Shown in pieces: positions 49,894-58,224 of a stretch of 64,000 nucleotides of DNA (positions within the stretch are counted from its first letter, which is position 1; every line of letters starts with the position of its first letter). Source of the stretch: Rhodoblastus sp963704565. GTDB lineage: Bacteria; Pseudomonadota; Alphaproteobacteria; Rhizobiales; Beijerinckiaceae. The notes beneath the pieces were generated by a model. The model was not told the DNA's origin and searched no databases. It saw only the letters and a list, made by a program, of their open reading frames with translations. The DNA lies in contig OY969917.1 of NCBI GenBank assembly GCA_963704565.1, positions 1,798,001 through 1,862,000 of the forward strand. The letters are read 5' to 3'. The translations under genes were made by a program, and so were the position numbers.

Positions 49894-50352
49894 ATGAACA
49901 CCGGATGCCTTATGCCAATTTGGATTTACGTGCTCCAAGCATTGACAACGCCCATTATAGCCACCTTAGTAGCTATAATTGGCTTTCTTCAATGGCGAAC
50001 GGCACATCAACGCGCAGTGCTCGACCTTTTCGAAAGGCGGATGGCCGTCTACGATTCTCTTGAAGAGGTTGTCAGTGAGATCATACGTGGAGGAAATGTC
50101 ACCAACGCTCGCATAAGAGACTTTGACCATGCGATAGGCAAGGCACCATTCCTGTTTGCAAAAGAGGTCATTTCGTATCTTGAAGAGCTACGCAACGCGT
50201 TGAGCAGTCACCATGCTCTCAATGGCCACGAGGACGACCGTTCCGTCGAAGCGAGTGCTAAATACTTTACGAAAATTGGCCGATTTTACGATGAGTTTGG
50301 CGTTCTTTTATCGCCCTACATGCGCATGCACCAAAAAGCGCCTTGGTTTTAG
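49894..50352 (+). CDS. Small membrane-anchored protein, unknown function
   Basis: A 152-residue protein starting at ATG 49894. One N-terminal membrane helix (IYVLQALTTPIIATLVAIIGFL) is followed by a charged helical cytoplasmic part (RAVLDLFERRMAVYDSLEEV, EVISYLEELRNAL). The layout, a single anchor and a helical domain, is common among uncharacterised genes of islands. Nothing more was recognised. It is part of the cargo between IS91-type copies 1 and 2 and may be read with the two genes that follow. Confidence 0.65.
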   Translation: MNTGCLMPIWIYVLQALTTPIIATLVAIIGFLQWRTAHQRAVLDLFERRMAVYDSLEEVVSEIIRGGNVTNARIRDFDHAIGKAPFLFAKEVISYLEELRNALSSHHALNGHEDDRSVEASAKYFTKIGRFYDEFGVLLSPYMRMHQKAPWF

Positions 50353-50401
50353 TCTCGCTTAGATTTACAACTCTTCGATTTGAGGAGTTATGGAGAGAGC
50401 G

Positions 50402-50680
50402 ATGAACAAGCAAATTGACGCCAAGGCGGCTGCCATGGAGCTAACAGCCTACCTAACAGAAGTGATGCACCCTCCGGCAGAGGGGGCGTCGTTAGGGGCC
50501 ATACTTGGCGCATACACGTTCAAAGGCGTTCTCAGGGAAGCTGGGTATGTGATTGTCCCGCTGACACCGACGCCCGACATGGTAAGTGCCTTTCGGCGAG
50601 GATTGTTTAGGATCTTTTCGGACAGATATAATGCAATGATAGCCGCAGCTTGGCATGAGCGATACGCACGGGATGTCTGA
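50402..50680 (+). CDS. Small hypothetical protein
   Basis: A 92-residue protein if it starts at ATG 50402, which has GGAGAG upstream; an ATG at 50390 is possible. It is soluble, with a segment PTPDMVSAFRRGLF and RYNAMIAAAWHERYARD resembling small proteins found in phage and island contexts. No function is suggested. It lies 49 bp after the preceding small membrane protein gene on the same strand. Confidence 0.55.
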   Translation: MNKQIDAKAAAMELTAYLTEVMHPPAEGASLGAILGAYTFKGVLREAGYVIVPLTPTPDMVSAFRRGLFRIFSDRYNAMIAAAWHERYARDV

Positions 50681-50814
50681 AGTATCCGGTTTCTAAGGCG
50701 TCGCGACGATTTTCAAAATTCGTGATTTTTACCTCCAAGTTCGCAGGATCAGTGTAGGCTGGTTCTGGGCCAAAGTCGGACGAAACGTTCAGGGTGGGGG
50801 CAACATTGTTTGGA

Positions 50815-51366
50815 ATGCTTGATTACCGAGCGTATAAGCTCTTTCAACTTCTGTGGTTGCCTTTCGCAATTGTTTTTAAGTTGGCCTTTTTCGCGATCAT
50901 CGCCGCCTCGATTATCATAGCGCAGAACACGTCGTACACCACCGTTGCGAAAATTGTTCTCGCCTACATCGTTTTTGAAGTGCTGGCTGCCGTCATCGGT
51001 GTTGTCTATACTGCGGTACTTTGGATGTTCAAACGCGGTTTCGTTTGGCTCATCGATGTGATCCCCGCTCATGGCTCCACCCCTGAAGAGGCGCTCGCGA
51101 TTGCGTTTGGCGGTCGCGCTATTGAGTTAGGGCTTAAACTCGAACAGGACATAGGGAATTGGACGCGAGAGGATACCGATGAGTTTGTGTCACTGATGAA
51201 TTGGCGAGCGCGGCTGTTGTTCGGGAATAGAATTCGAATACGAATGCAGCGCACGGCTACAGAGTTAACACGCATCTTTGCGGATGGCGGCACAACACCA
51301 ACTTACCTTGGAGTTTATGAAGTTAAGGAAGCCAGAAAGCGTGTGCCCGGTGGGGACGCTTCTTAG
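50815..51366 (+). CDS. Two-helix membrane protein, possibly truncated by an in-frame stop
   Basis: A 183-residue protein from ATG 50815 (a GTG at 50794 is an alternative). Two long hydrophobic segments lie at about 8-37 (LLWLPFAIVFKLAFFAIIAA) and 42-67 (AKIVLAYIVFEVLAAVIGVV), followed by a soluble helical domain (STPEEALAIAFGGRAIELGL). The frame stops at TAG 51364-51366, but the same frame then continues open for 32 codons to TGA at 51463-51465 and encodes another membrane helix (IIAIILIVLVIAYARQ). The stop may therefore be a recent nonsense mutation. No family was recognised. Confidence 0.6.
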   Translation: MLDYRAYKLFQLLWLPFAIVFKLAFFAIIAASIIIAQNTSYTTVAKIVLAYIVFEVLAAVIGVVYTAVLWMFKRGFVWLIDVIPAHGSTPEEALAIAFGGRAIELGLKLEQDIGNWTREDTDEFVSLMNWRARLLFGNRIRIRMQRTATELTRIFADGGTTPTYLGVYEVKEARKRVPGGDAS

Positions 51367-51646
51367 TTCGAGCAGGCACTTGTTTCGCAACACTACTTCA
51401 ATTCAATTATAGCAATAATATTAATTGTGCTCGTGATTGCCTATGCCCGACAACACGGCCTCTGAGTAGAGCCCGACTCCCGACTTAATCGGATGGAACT
51501 GTCAAAATTCGTGACTTTCGAATGGAGCAGGAGAGCACGGGCTTTTTGCTAGCCACGCGGCACCGTTCATTGCGCGACGAACATCCGCTGTTTGGCACCA
51601 ACCCGCCCTTGCTGATGTCGCCCTCGGACTTCCGCTTTCCGCCGAA
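51367..51646. other. Gap between cargo genes and IS91 copy 2
   Basis: The first 99 bp continue the reading frame of the preceding membrane protein after its TAG. The remaining 180 bp contain no convincing gene. The GC content rises sharply near 51530, marking the transition toward the mobile element. Confidence 0.45.
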
Positions 51647-51776
51647 GGACTAAACCGCTTCGCGGTAGCGGCGGCGAGACGCGGCGAGATACGTGATCGT
51701 GCAAGACCTGATGCGCTGAGCCTGACCTGTCTCAAGATCGTGGGGTTCAACCCCATGCGAGACAGGAGCTTTCGCG

Positions 51777-52652
51777 ATGATCGACAAGCCAAACAGCCCG
51801 TTGCGCCAACGCATGATCGAGGACATGACGGCGCGCCGCTTCCAAGAGAAGGTTCAGAAGGATTACCTCCGCCACGTGCGGAACTTCGCGGTCTTTCTCG
51901 GCCGTTCGCCGGACGCCGCCACGGCTGAGGACGTTCGGCTCTTTCAGCTGCATATGGCCAACCAGAAGATCGGCGCGCCGACCATCAACGCCGCCGTCGC
52001 CGCGCTGCGGTTCTTCCTCAACGTCACGCTCGAACGTCCTGAACTCGCCCGCCATCTCGCTGGCGTGCATAAGCCGCGCCGGGCGCCGGTAGTGCTGAGC
52101 CAGGAAGAGGTGGCCCTTCTGCTCGAAGCCGCGCCCGGCTTGAAGTACAAGGCCGCGTTCGGCGTCGCTTATGGCGCGGGCTTGCGCGTCTCCGAGGTCG
52201 CCGCCCTGAAAGTGTCGGACATCGACAGCAAGCGCATGACCTTGCGGGTCGAGCAGGGCAAGGGTCAGCGCGACCGCTATGTCATGCTCTCGCCGCAACT
52301 GCTCGAATGGCTGCGCGACTGGTGGCGGGCGGCGCGGCCCCAGGCCTGGCTGTTTCCCGGGCAGAACCCGGTCAACCCGATGTCGGCGCGCCAGTTGAGC
52401 TGCGTTGTGCGCGAAACGGCGCGGACAGCTGGCATCGCCAAGCGCGTGTCGCCCCACACCCTGCGGCACAGCTTCGCCACCCATCTGCTCGAACAGAACG
52501 TCGACATCCGCGTCATCCAGGTCCTGCTCGGACACGCCAAGCTGGAGACGACGGCGCTTTACACCCGCGTCGCCGTCAACACGATCCGCGACGTCACCAG
52601 CCCGCTGGAAAAGCTCACCGCGAACCTCACCGGGCGCGCGCCGCCCGTTTGA
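51777..52652 (+). CDS. Tyrosine recombinase/integrase of IS91-type element, copy 2
   Basis: A 291-residue recombinase with the same catalytic residues as copy 1 (Arg137, His227, Arg230, His253, Tyr262). Differences from copy 1 are mostly in the N-terminal DNA-binding half (FQEKVQKDYLRHVRNFAVFL, NQKIGAPTIN). The active site is intact, so it should be functional. It is followed 10 bp later by the transposase gene. Confidence 0.92.
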   Translation: MIDKPNSPLRQRMIEDMTARRFQEKVQKDYLRHVRNFAVFLGRSPDAATAEDVRLFQLHMANQKIGAPTINAAVAALRFFLNVTLERPELARHLAGVHKPRRAPVVLSQEEVALLLEAAPGLKYKAAFGVAYGAGLRVSEVAALKVSDIDSKRMTLRVEQGKGQRDRYVMLSPQLLEWLRDWWRAARPQAWLFPGQNPVNPMSARQLSCVVRETARTAGIAKRVSPHTLRHSFATHLLEQNVDIRVIQVLLGHAKLETTALYTRVAVNTIRDVTSPLEKLTANLTGRAPPV

Positions 52653-52662
52653 CGCACGCCGC

Positions 52663-53868
52663 ATGCCGCGGCCTCATCTTGAAGTCGCCGACATTTTTCA
52701 CGCCCATGGCGCGGACTGGCGCAAGGCCAACGCTGGCCATGTCAGCCTCGCCCAATTGAAGGCGATGTCGGCGATCGAAAACTGCCGCACCTCCGCGCTC
52801 GGCGGTCATGTCGAGCGCTGCGAGGACTGCGCGCACACGCGCATCTCCTATAACTCCTGCCGCAACCGCCATTGTCCCAAGTGTCAGGCCGCCGCCGCCC
52901 GACAATGGCTGGCCGAACGAGAAGCCGAACTGCTGCCGGCTCCCTATTTCCACGTCGTCTTCACCGTGCCGGCCGCGGTCGCGGCGATCGCTTTCCAGAA
53001 CAAGGCCGTCGTCTACGATCTGCTGTTCAAGGCGGCGGCCGAGACCCTGACCACCATCGCCGCCGATCCCAAACATCTCGGCGCCCGCATCGGCCTCACC
53101 GCAGTGCTGCACACATGGGGCTCGGCGCTGACCCATCATCCCCATGTCCACATCATCGTTCCCGGCGGCGGCCTGTCGCCGGACGGAGCGCGCTGGATCG
53201 CCTGCAAGCCCGGTTTCTTCCTGTCGGTGCGCGTGCTCTCGCGCTTGTTCCGACGGCTGTTCCTCGAAGGCCTCGCCGTGCTTCAAAAGGCCGGCCGCCT
53301 GGTCTTCTTCGGCGATCTCGCGCCGCTTTCCGACAGTGAGGCTTTCGCCGCAGCCCTCGCGCCCCTGCGTCACTCCGAATGGGTCGTTTACGCCAAGCGG
53401 CCCTTCGCCGGGCCGAAGGCTGTGCTCGCCTATTTGTCGCGCTACACCCATCGGGTCGCCATCTCGAACTCCCGGCTCGTCGCGCTCGACAATGCGGGCG
53501 TCACCTTCAAATGGAAAGATTATCGGATCAAGGAAGGCGACCGGCTCAAGACCATGACGCTCGACGGGCCTGAGTTCATCCGCCGGTTTCTCATGCATGT
53601 GCTGCCGAGCGGCTTTCACCGCATCCGCCACTACGGCCTGTTCGCCAGCGCGGCGCGCGCCCGCAATATCGAGCGCGCCCGCGCGTTACTGGCCGTCGCC
53701 GAGACCCCGCCGCAACAACAGCCCGAGACGGATGGCGACGCCGATCCCGTTGACGGCGCGCACAAATGCCCCTGCTGCGGCGGCCGGATGATCATCATCG
53801 AGACGTTCGAAGGCGTGCGCCCCGCCCGACCGGGCTCGCCCTGTCGGATCAGGATCGACACCTCATGA
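52663..53868 (+). CDS. IS91-family transposase (Y2/HUH type), copy 2
   Basis: A 401-residue transposase with the N-terminal Cys cluster, the HUH motif (HHPHVHIIVPGGG), the tyrosine pair (AYLSRYTHRVAIS) and the C-terminal CPCCGG all conserved. Substitutions relative to copies 1 and 3 are concentrated between residues 170 and 290. All catalytic residues are intact. Its stop overlaps the start of the coupled small ORF by ATGA. Confidence 0.94.
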   Translation: MPRPHLEVADIFHAHGADWRKANAGHVSLAQLKAMSAIENCRTSALGGHVERCEDCAHTRISYNSCRNRHCPKCQAAAARQWLAEREAELLPAPYFHVVFTVPAAVAAIAFQNKAVVYDLLFKAAAETLTTIAADPKHLGARIGLTAVLHTWGSALTHHPHVHIIVPGGGLSPDGARWIACKPGFFLSVRVLSRLFRRLFLEGLAVLQKAGRLVFFGDLAPLSDSEAFAAALAPLRHSEWVVYAKRPFAGPKAVLAYLSRYTHRVAISNSRLVALDNAGVTFKWKDYRIKEGDRLKTMTLDGPEFIRRFLMHVLPSGFHRIRHYGLFASAARARNIERARALLAVAETPPQQQPETDGDADPVDGAHKCPCCGGRMIIIETFEGVRPARPGSPCRIRIDTS

Positions 53869-54110
53869 CCATCATGACGCCGTTTCCAGCTTCCCAGTTC
53901 TGCTTGCCTTCGCCGCCGGCTTCGTCCTGGCGCTGGGCCGCCGTACCCGAAACACCCGCCCGAAGGCGGTCCAACCCTACGACTTTTCGAAAAACCCACG
54001 CCCAGCTCAGCCAAACTGCCTCTTCGCCGCACATCAAATCGTCAGACGCCGGCGCCAGCGTGCGAAACGAACACCGCTTTGCGCTAACCGCCGCCTTCAA
54101 ATCCCCATAG
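53865..54110 (+). CDS. Small ORF coupled to the IS91-type transposase (copy 2)
   Basis: An 81-codon frame starting in the ATGA overlap with the transposase stop and ending FKSP, homologous to the 80-codon frame in copies 1 and 3. One extra codon follows the start. Conserved stretches include QFCLPSPP, PETPA, ASSPH and FKSP. Function unknown; coding status is unproven. Confidence 0.4.
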   Translation: MTIMTPFPASQFCLPSPPASSWRWAAVPETPARRRSNPTTFRKTHAQLSQTASSPHIKSSDAGASVRNEHRFALTAAFKSP

Positions 54111-54269
54111 CGAGCCCTGCGGCAAACCGAGCCCTTCCGTCCCGCGGTTTCCTCCCACGGAGGCTTTCGGGCGCCGGCCCCGCGGCGACCCGATCACGCG
54201 TGTGGGGGCCGGCGACCGAAACCCTTCACAAAAGCCGCAATTCAAACTGCGGCGGACCGGACCGCCCTC

Positions 54270-54917
54270 TCAGGGCATGCCCGGCTGCGGGACCAGCGGC
54301 GGGCCGAAACCGCCGTGCTGTTGATAGGCGTTGACCTCGACGCCGACCGTCAGGTGGTCGGTGACGGCGTATTTCACGCCCGCGCCGACCATGGTGATCC
54401 CGCTGGTCGGCTGCGAGCCGACCGACATGTCGTTGAGCGCCGCGAAACCGACGGGCGCGCCATTGATCGCGCTGGTCGGGCGGGCGAGGCCGGCGCCGAA
54501 GGTGACATAGGGCATCACCCGGCCCATGTCATAGCCGACATTGACCTGCGCCATGCCAAAATCATAGCCGCGCGGGCCCCATTTATACAGGCTCGGCATA
54601 TAGCCGGTCGAACCCTGCGCGCCGATGACGATGTTATTGTCCAGCTCCTTGTAATAGCCGACGAAAGCATCGCCGCCGAAGCCGCCGCGCGCGCCATGGC
54701 CCGAGCCGGCGACGCCGAAGAGATCGGTCCCCACCGTCAGGCCGGACCAGGGATTGGCCGGCGGGGCCGCGTCCCAGGGCGGCGGCGTGGCGGGCGCGAG
54801 GGCCGGCGGCGCGGCAAGACTCGCGCCGCCGCCCGCGAAGAACGGCACATCGTCGGCGCGCGCCGGCGCGGCGAGGGCAAGGCAAAGCAGAGCTGAACAG
54901 CAGGCGGCGCGGAACAT
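54270..54917 (-). CDS. Outer-membrane beta-barrel protein (OmpA/Omp25-like porin family)
   Basis: A 215-residue protein with a Sec signal peptide (MFRAACCSALLCLALAAPARA, cleaved before DDVPFF). A Pro/Ala-rich linker is followed by amphipathic beta-strands typical of small outer-membrane barrels (LTVGTDLFGVAGSG, GDAFVGYYKELDNNIVIGAQ, AQVNVGYDMGRVMPYVTFGA, GAGVKYAVTDHLTVGVEVNA). The tail after NAYQQHGG is longer and Pro-rich, unlike the usual terminal aromatic residue. It is squeezed between IS91 copy 2 (38 bp past its stop) and the ISNCY-type element (70 bp before its start), so its native promoter may be gone. Confidence 0.75.
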   Translation of the reverse strand: MFRAACCSALLCLALAAPARADDVPFFAGGGASLAAPPALAPATPPPWDAAPPANPWSGLTVGTDLFGVAGSGHGARGGFGGDAFVGYYKELDNNIVIGAQGSTGYMPSLYKWGPRGYDFGMAQVNVGYDMGRVMPYVTFGAGLARPTSAINGAPVGFAALNDMSVGSQPTSGITMVGAGVKYAVTDHLTVGVEVNAYQQHGGFGPPLVPQPGMP

Positions 54918-54989
54918 GGAAACCTCATCGGTCGGCGACATTATAATCGCAACCCATATGGGCCGCAAAGTTGCGGACATGAACCTGTC

Positions 54990-55036
54990 GGTAGCACACG
55001 ATATGTCCGGTTTAGGTAGCGCACGATCTGTCCGGT
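54990..55036. repeat. Tandem 22-bp repeats at the left end of the ISNCY-type element
   Basis: Positions 54990-55011 and 55015-55036 are near-identical 22-mers (GGTAGCACACGATATGTCCGGT and its variant), 25 bp apart. They are probably transposase-binding sites. Confidence 0.75.
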
Positions 55037-55062
55037 AAATTCCTGCGTTTTGGGGATTTGGA

Positions 55063-56253
55063 ATGCGCCGGACGGAAGCCCGACAGGGTGTGCGGATGAT
55101 CAAGTTTTTGAGCATTTTGAGCCGTTACGAAGCGGCGGAGTTTAGTCAGATGGAGGCGGCCGAGCTTTTGGGGGTGGGCGAGCGCACGTTTCGGCGCTGG
55201 CGGCAACGCTTTGAAGATGATGGCGAAGCGGGCCTTTTGGACCGACGTCTCGGCAAAGCGTCGGGCAAACGGGTTCCAGTTGATCGGGAGATCGAAGTGG
55301 AGAGGCTTTACCGGACGCGCTACGCCGGCTTCACGGCCAAGCACTTTCATGAGCACCTGATCCGCGATCACGGGTTCAGCTGGGGCTACACCTGGACCAA
55401 GGCCTTCCTGCATTCGCGCGGATTGCTGAAGCGAGCCAAGCGGCGCGGGGCGCATCGGCGCAAGCGTCCGCGCCGGCCCTTGCCCGGAATGATGCTGCAT
55501 CAGGACGGCTCGCGGCACGAATGGCTTTCCGGTCAGCCGGCGCTTGATCTGATCGTCACGCTCGACGACGCCACGGGCGCGATTCTATCGGCGTTTCTGG
55601 TTGAGGAGGAAGGCACGGATTCGACATTCCGGGCGCTGGCGGAGGTCTTCGGCGCGCATGGCCTGCCGTTGAGTCTTTACACGGATCGCGGCAGCCATTA
55701 TTTCCACACGCCGGAAGCGGGCGGCAAGGTTGACCGGGCCAATCTCACCCAGGTTGGCCGCGCCCTCGATCATCTGGGCGTCGAACATATCGCCGCCTAT
55801 TCGCCGCAGGCGCGCGGACGCTCGGAACGCCCCTTTCACACGTTGCAGGATCGTCTGGTCAAGGAACTGGCGCTGGCCGGGATCACGACGATTGCGGCCG
55901 CCGACGTCTTCATCCGCGATGTCTTTATTCCAGACTACAACGCGCGTTTCGCCGTCAAGGCCGAATAGCAAGGCTCGGCTTTCGTGGCGATCCCGGGCGT
56001 GGATCTAAGAGAGATTCTCTGTGTCCAGGAGGAGCGCCAGGTCGGCAACGACAATTGCGTATCCTTCAATCGGCTGAAACTTCAAATCCCAGCCAGCCCG
56101 CTGCGCGCCCATTTCGTCAAGGCGCGCGTCAAGGTCCGCCGTTATCCTGACGCAACCTATGCGATCTTTCATGGCCAAAGGCGCCTTGGCCGCTACGGCG
56201 CCGAAGGCGAAGCAATCGAAGAAACCACGGAACACGCAAAAAAGGCCGCTTGA
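55063..56253 (+). pseudogene. ISNCY-family transposase interrupted by an amber codon
   Basis: The frame encodes a helix-turn-helix region (MEAAELLGVGERTFRRWRQR), an rve-type DDE core (HQDGSRHEWLSG, SLYTDRGSHYF, ARGRSERPFHTL), then TAG at 55966-55968, and continues in the same frame for 95 codons (FVAIPGVDLREILCVQEERQ, VSFNRLKLQIP) to the natural stop at 56253. The residues after the TAG are typical C-terminal sequence of this family, so the TAG is a nonsense mutation, probably from CAG. The first 301 residues keep the catalytic core, so partial activity cannot be ruled out. Confidence 0.8.
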
Positions 56254-56503
56254 ATCCGCTCGGCGAGCCGCCTGTGGAAATGTGGACAAGGCAAGAGCCT
56301 TGACCACAGTCCCACAGGAGAACAAAACCAGAAGTAGCGGACATTTGATGTGCTACCAAAACCGGCCAAGTTAATTCGCTATCGACAGTTCAAGCCTTTC
56401 GCGGGAATGGATTGTTTCGTGGAGCCCGTCATCGGACCGGCCGAACGCGGGATCCGTTGGCGCGCAATGACGCGCGACGGGAGGTTCTAGCAAGCCTTCG
56501 TCT

Positions 56504-57109
56504 TCACACCCAATCGAACCGGTCCCGCGAAAACACCAGCACGCGGCCCTGCCAGATATTCGCCATGGGGGCGCGCTCGATGCGCAGGCCGCCGATCATC
56601 CGCATCAAAGCGCGGGCGACGCCGCCGTGGGAGACGACCACGCTCGGGCGCTCCTGTTCCGCCAGCCAGGGCGCGAGTTTTTCGGCCAGTTGCGCATAGC
56701 TCTCGCCGCCCGGCGGACAGAAGTTCCATTTGTCGGCGCCGCGCGCCACGGCCAGTTCGGGATCGCGGGCGCAGACTTCGGGCCAGGTCAGCCCCTCCCA
56801 GCGCCCGAAGGTGAATTCCAGCAATCTGTCGTCGAAAGCCCCGCCTTGCGCCGGCAAGCCCAGCGCGCGCCGCGCGATTTCCAGCGTCTCGCGGGTGCGC
56901 CCCAGCGGCGAGGATTGAAAAAACGTGTCCTCCGGCCGCAGGCCCGCCGTAACCAGCAGGTTCTTGAGCCTGCGGCCGGCGCGCGCGGCCTGCTCGCGCC
57001 CGCGCGCGTTGAGCGGAACGTCCCGCCGGCCTTGCAGCCGCCCTTCGACATTCCAGTCGGTCTCGCCATGGCGCAGAAAAAACAGGCGCGGCGCGGAACC
57101 GGCGGCCAC
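56504..57109 (-). CDS. Histidine phosphatase superfamily protein (phosphoglycerate mutase-like)
   Basis: A 201-residue protein. The phospho-acceptor motif FLRHGETDWN places the catalytic His at residue 14, with RLQGRRDVPLNARGREQA downstream, a Glu-containing FTFGRWEGLTWPEV and a second catalytic His in VVVSHGGVARALMRM. The family includes cofactor-dependent phosphoglycerate mutases and small-molecule phosphatases; the short length and motifs favour a phosphatase such as the CobC/GpmB types. It starts 8 bp after the fabI stop and is probably in one operon with it. Confidence 0.88.
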   Translation of the reverse strand: MAAGSAPRLFFLRHGETDWNVEGRLQGRRDVPLNARGREQAARAGRRLKNLLVTAGLRPEDTFFQSSPLGRTRETLEIARRALGLPAQGGAFDDRLLEFTFGRWEGLTWPEVCARDPELAVARGADKWNFCPPGGESYAQLAEKLAPWLAEQERPSVVVSHGGVARALMRMIGGLRIERAPMANIWQGRVLVFSRDRFDWV

Positions 57110-57117
57110 GGGAGGAA

Positions 57118-57972
57118 TCAGGGCTTCTTGATGATTTCGCCGATGTCGGGGGCGCCGGGGTTCTTCATGCCGACGATGTGATAGCCGGCGTCCACATGCA
57201 GGATTTCGCCGGTGACGCCGCGCCCCATCGGCGACAGCAGGAAAACCGCGCTGTCGCCGACTTCCTCGATGGTCACGGTGCGGCGCAGCGGCGCGTTATA
57301 TTCGTTCCATTTCAGGATATAGCGGAAATCGCCGATGCCGGAGGCCGCGAGGGTCTTGATCGGCCCGGCGGAAATGGCGTTGACCCTTATGTTCTTCTCG
57401 CCGAGATCGGCGGCGAGATAGCGCACGCTCGCCTCCAGCGCCGCCTTGGCCACGCCCATCACATTGTAATGCGGCACCCATTTCTCGGCGCCGTAATAGG
57501 TCAGGGTCAGCAGCGAGCCGCCGTTCGTCATCAGCTTTTCGGCGCGCTGGGCGATCGCGGTGAAGGAATAGCAGGAGATCAGCAGCGAGGTTTTGAAATT
57601 CTCCTCGCTGGTGTCGACATAGCGGCCGGTCAGCTCGTCCTTGTCGGAAAAGGCGATGCAATGGACGACGAAGTCGAGCTTGCCCCAGACGCGCTCGATT
57701 TCCGCGAAAACCCGGTCGAGCGATTCCTTGTTGGTGACGTCGCACTCGCCGACCACCAAAGCGTCGAGCTCGGCGGCGAGCGGCCGCACCCGGCGCTCCA
57801 GCGCCTCGCCCTGATAGGTGAGCGCGATTTCCGCCCCCGCCTGCCGCGCCGCCTTGGCTATGCCCCAGGCGATCGAACGATTGTTGGCCAGGCCCATGAC
57901 CAGCCCGCGCTTGCCGCGCATCGCGCCCGTTTCAAGATTTGCGGCGACCGCTTCGGCTTTTGTCATTGTCAT
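57118..57972 (-). CDS. fabI: Enoyl-[acyl-carrier-protein] reductase (NADH), FabI
   Basis: A 284-residue short-chain-dehydrogenase-fold enzyme. The NAD-binding FabI motif GLANNRSIAWGIAKA is near the N-terminus. The catalytic region has Tyr159 (LTLTYYGAEK), Tyr169 (HYNVMGVAKAALE) and Lys176 in FabI spacing, followed by AISAGPIKTLAASGIGDF. It reduces the enoyl-ACP double bond, the last step of each fatty-acid elongation cycle, and is usually essential. The ATG at 57972 has GGGA just upstream; the frame opens slightly further, to 58002. Confidence 0.96.
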   Translation of the reverse strand: MTMTKAEAVAANLETGAMRGKRGLVMGLANNRSIAWGIAKAARQAGAEIALTYQGEALERRVRPLAAELDALVVGECDVTNKESLDRVFAEIERVWGKLDFVVHCIAFSDKDELTGRYVDTSEENFKTSLLISCYSFTAIAQRAEKLMTNGGSLLTLTYYGAEKWVPHYNVMGVAKAALEASVRYLAADLGEKNIRVNAISAGPIKTLAASGIGDFRYILKWNEYNAPLRRTVTIEEVGDSAVFLLSPMGRGVTGEILHVDAGYHIVGMKNPGAPDIGEIIKKP

Positions 57973-58224
57973 TAGCTGTCCCAACATGGCGTGTCGGGCC
58001 ATTTAGCCTTGGCGTGCGCCGGAGGCAAGAGCCCGCCCGGTTGCGCCGGCGGGGCGCCAGCCATGCGCGAAACCGCGCCGCCAATGCAATTTTTGTTGAA
58101 GAAACCGCGAAAGTCCGCGGCGATCGCGGCGCCGCCCTGTTCAAGGCGAAGCAGAATGGTTAATAGTTGTTAACAAGATGTGACCGTCCGGTTCTCGACG
58201 CGCAAGGCATAAGGGAGCGCAGCC

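Larger units (their letters stand above)
51647..54232 (+). mobile_element. IS91-type element with tyrosine recombinase, copy 2 (inverted, diverged)
   Basis: About 2.59 kb related to copies 1 and 3 but in the opposite orientation and clearly diverged, for example AVLQKAGRLVFFGDLAPLSD in the transposase against ATLNAAGRLTFFGDLAPLAD. The left limit is where GGACTAAACCGCTT begins, matching the reverse complement of the ends of copies 1 and 3. The right limit is CCCTTCACAAA at 54222-54232. It carries the same gene order: palindrome, recombinase, transposase, small ORF, terminal inverted repeat. Confidence 0.82.
54988..56360 (+). mobile_element. ISNCY-type insertion sequence
   Basis: About 1.37 kb with a single transposase gene. 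Terminal inverted repeats are visible: left 54988-55010 and right 56337-56359 (reverse complement), sharing GGTAGCACA and ATGTCCG. The left end also carries a second copy of the motif. Exact ends and any target duplication could not be fixed by eye. The transposase reading frame contains an amber codon. Confidence 0.75.

Noticed and set aside
50713..51514. 13-bp direct repeat (TCAAAATTCGTGA) at 50713 and 51502
   Set aside because: It flanks the two-helix membrane protein gene like an attachment pair, but it is short and no integrase acts nearby in that interval; chance is likely.
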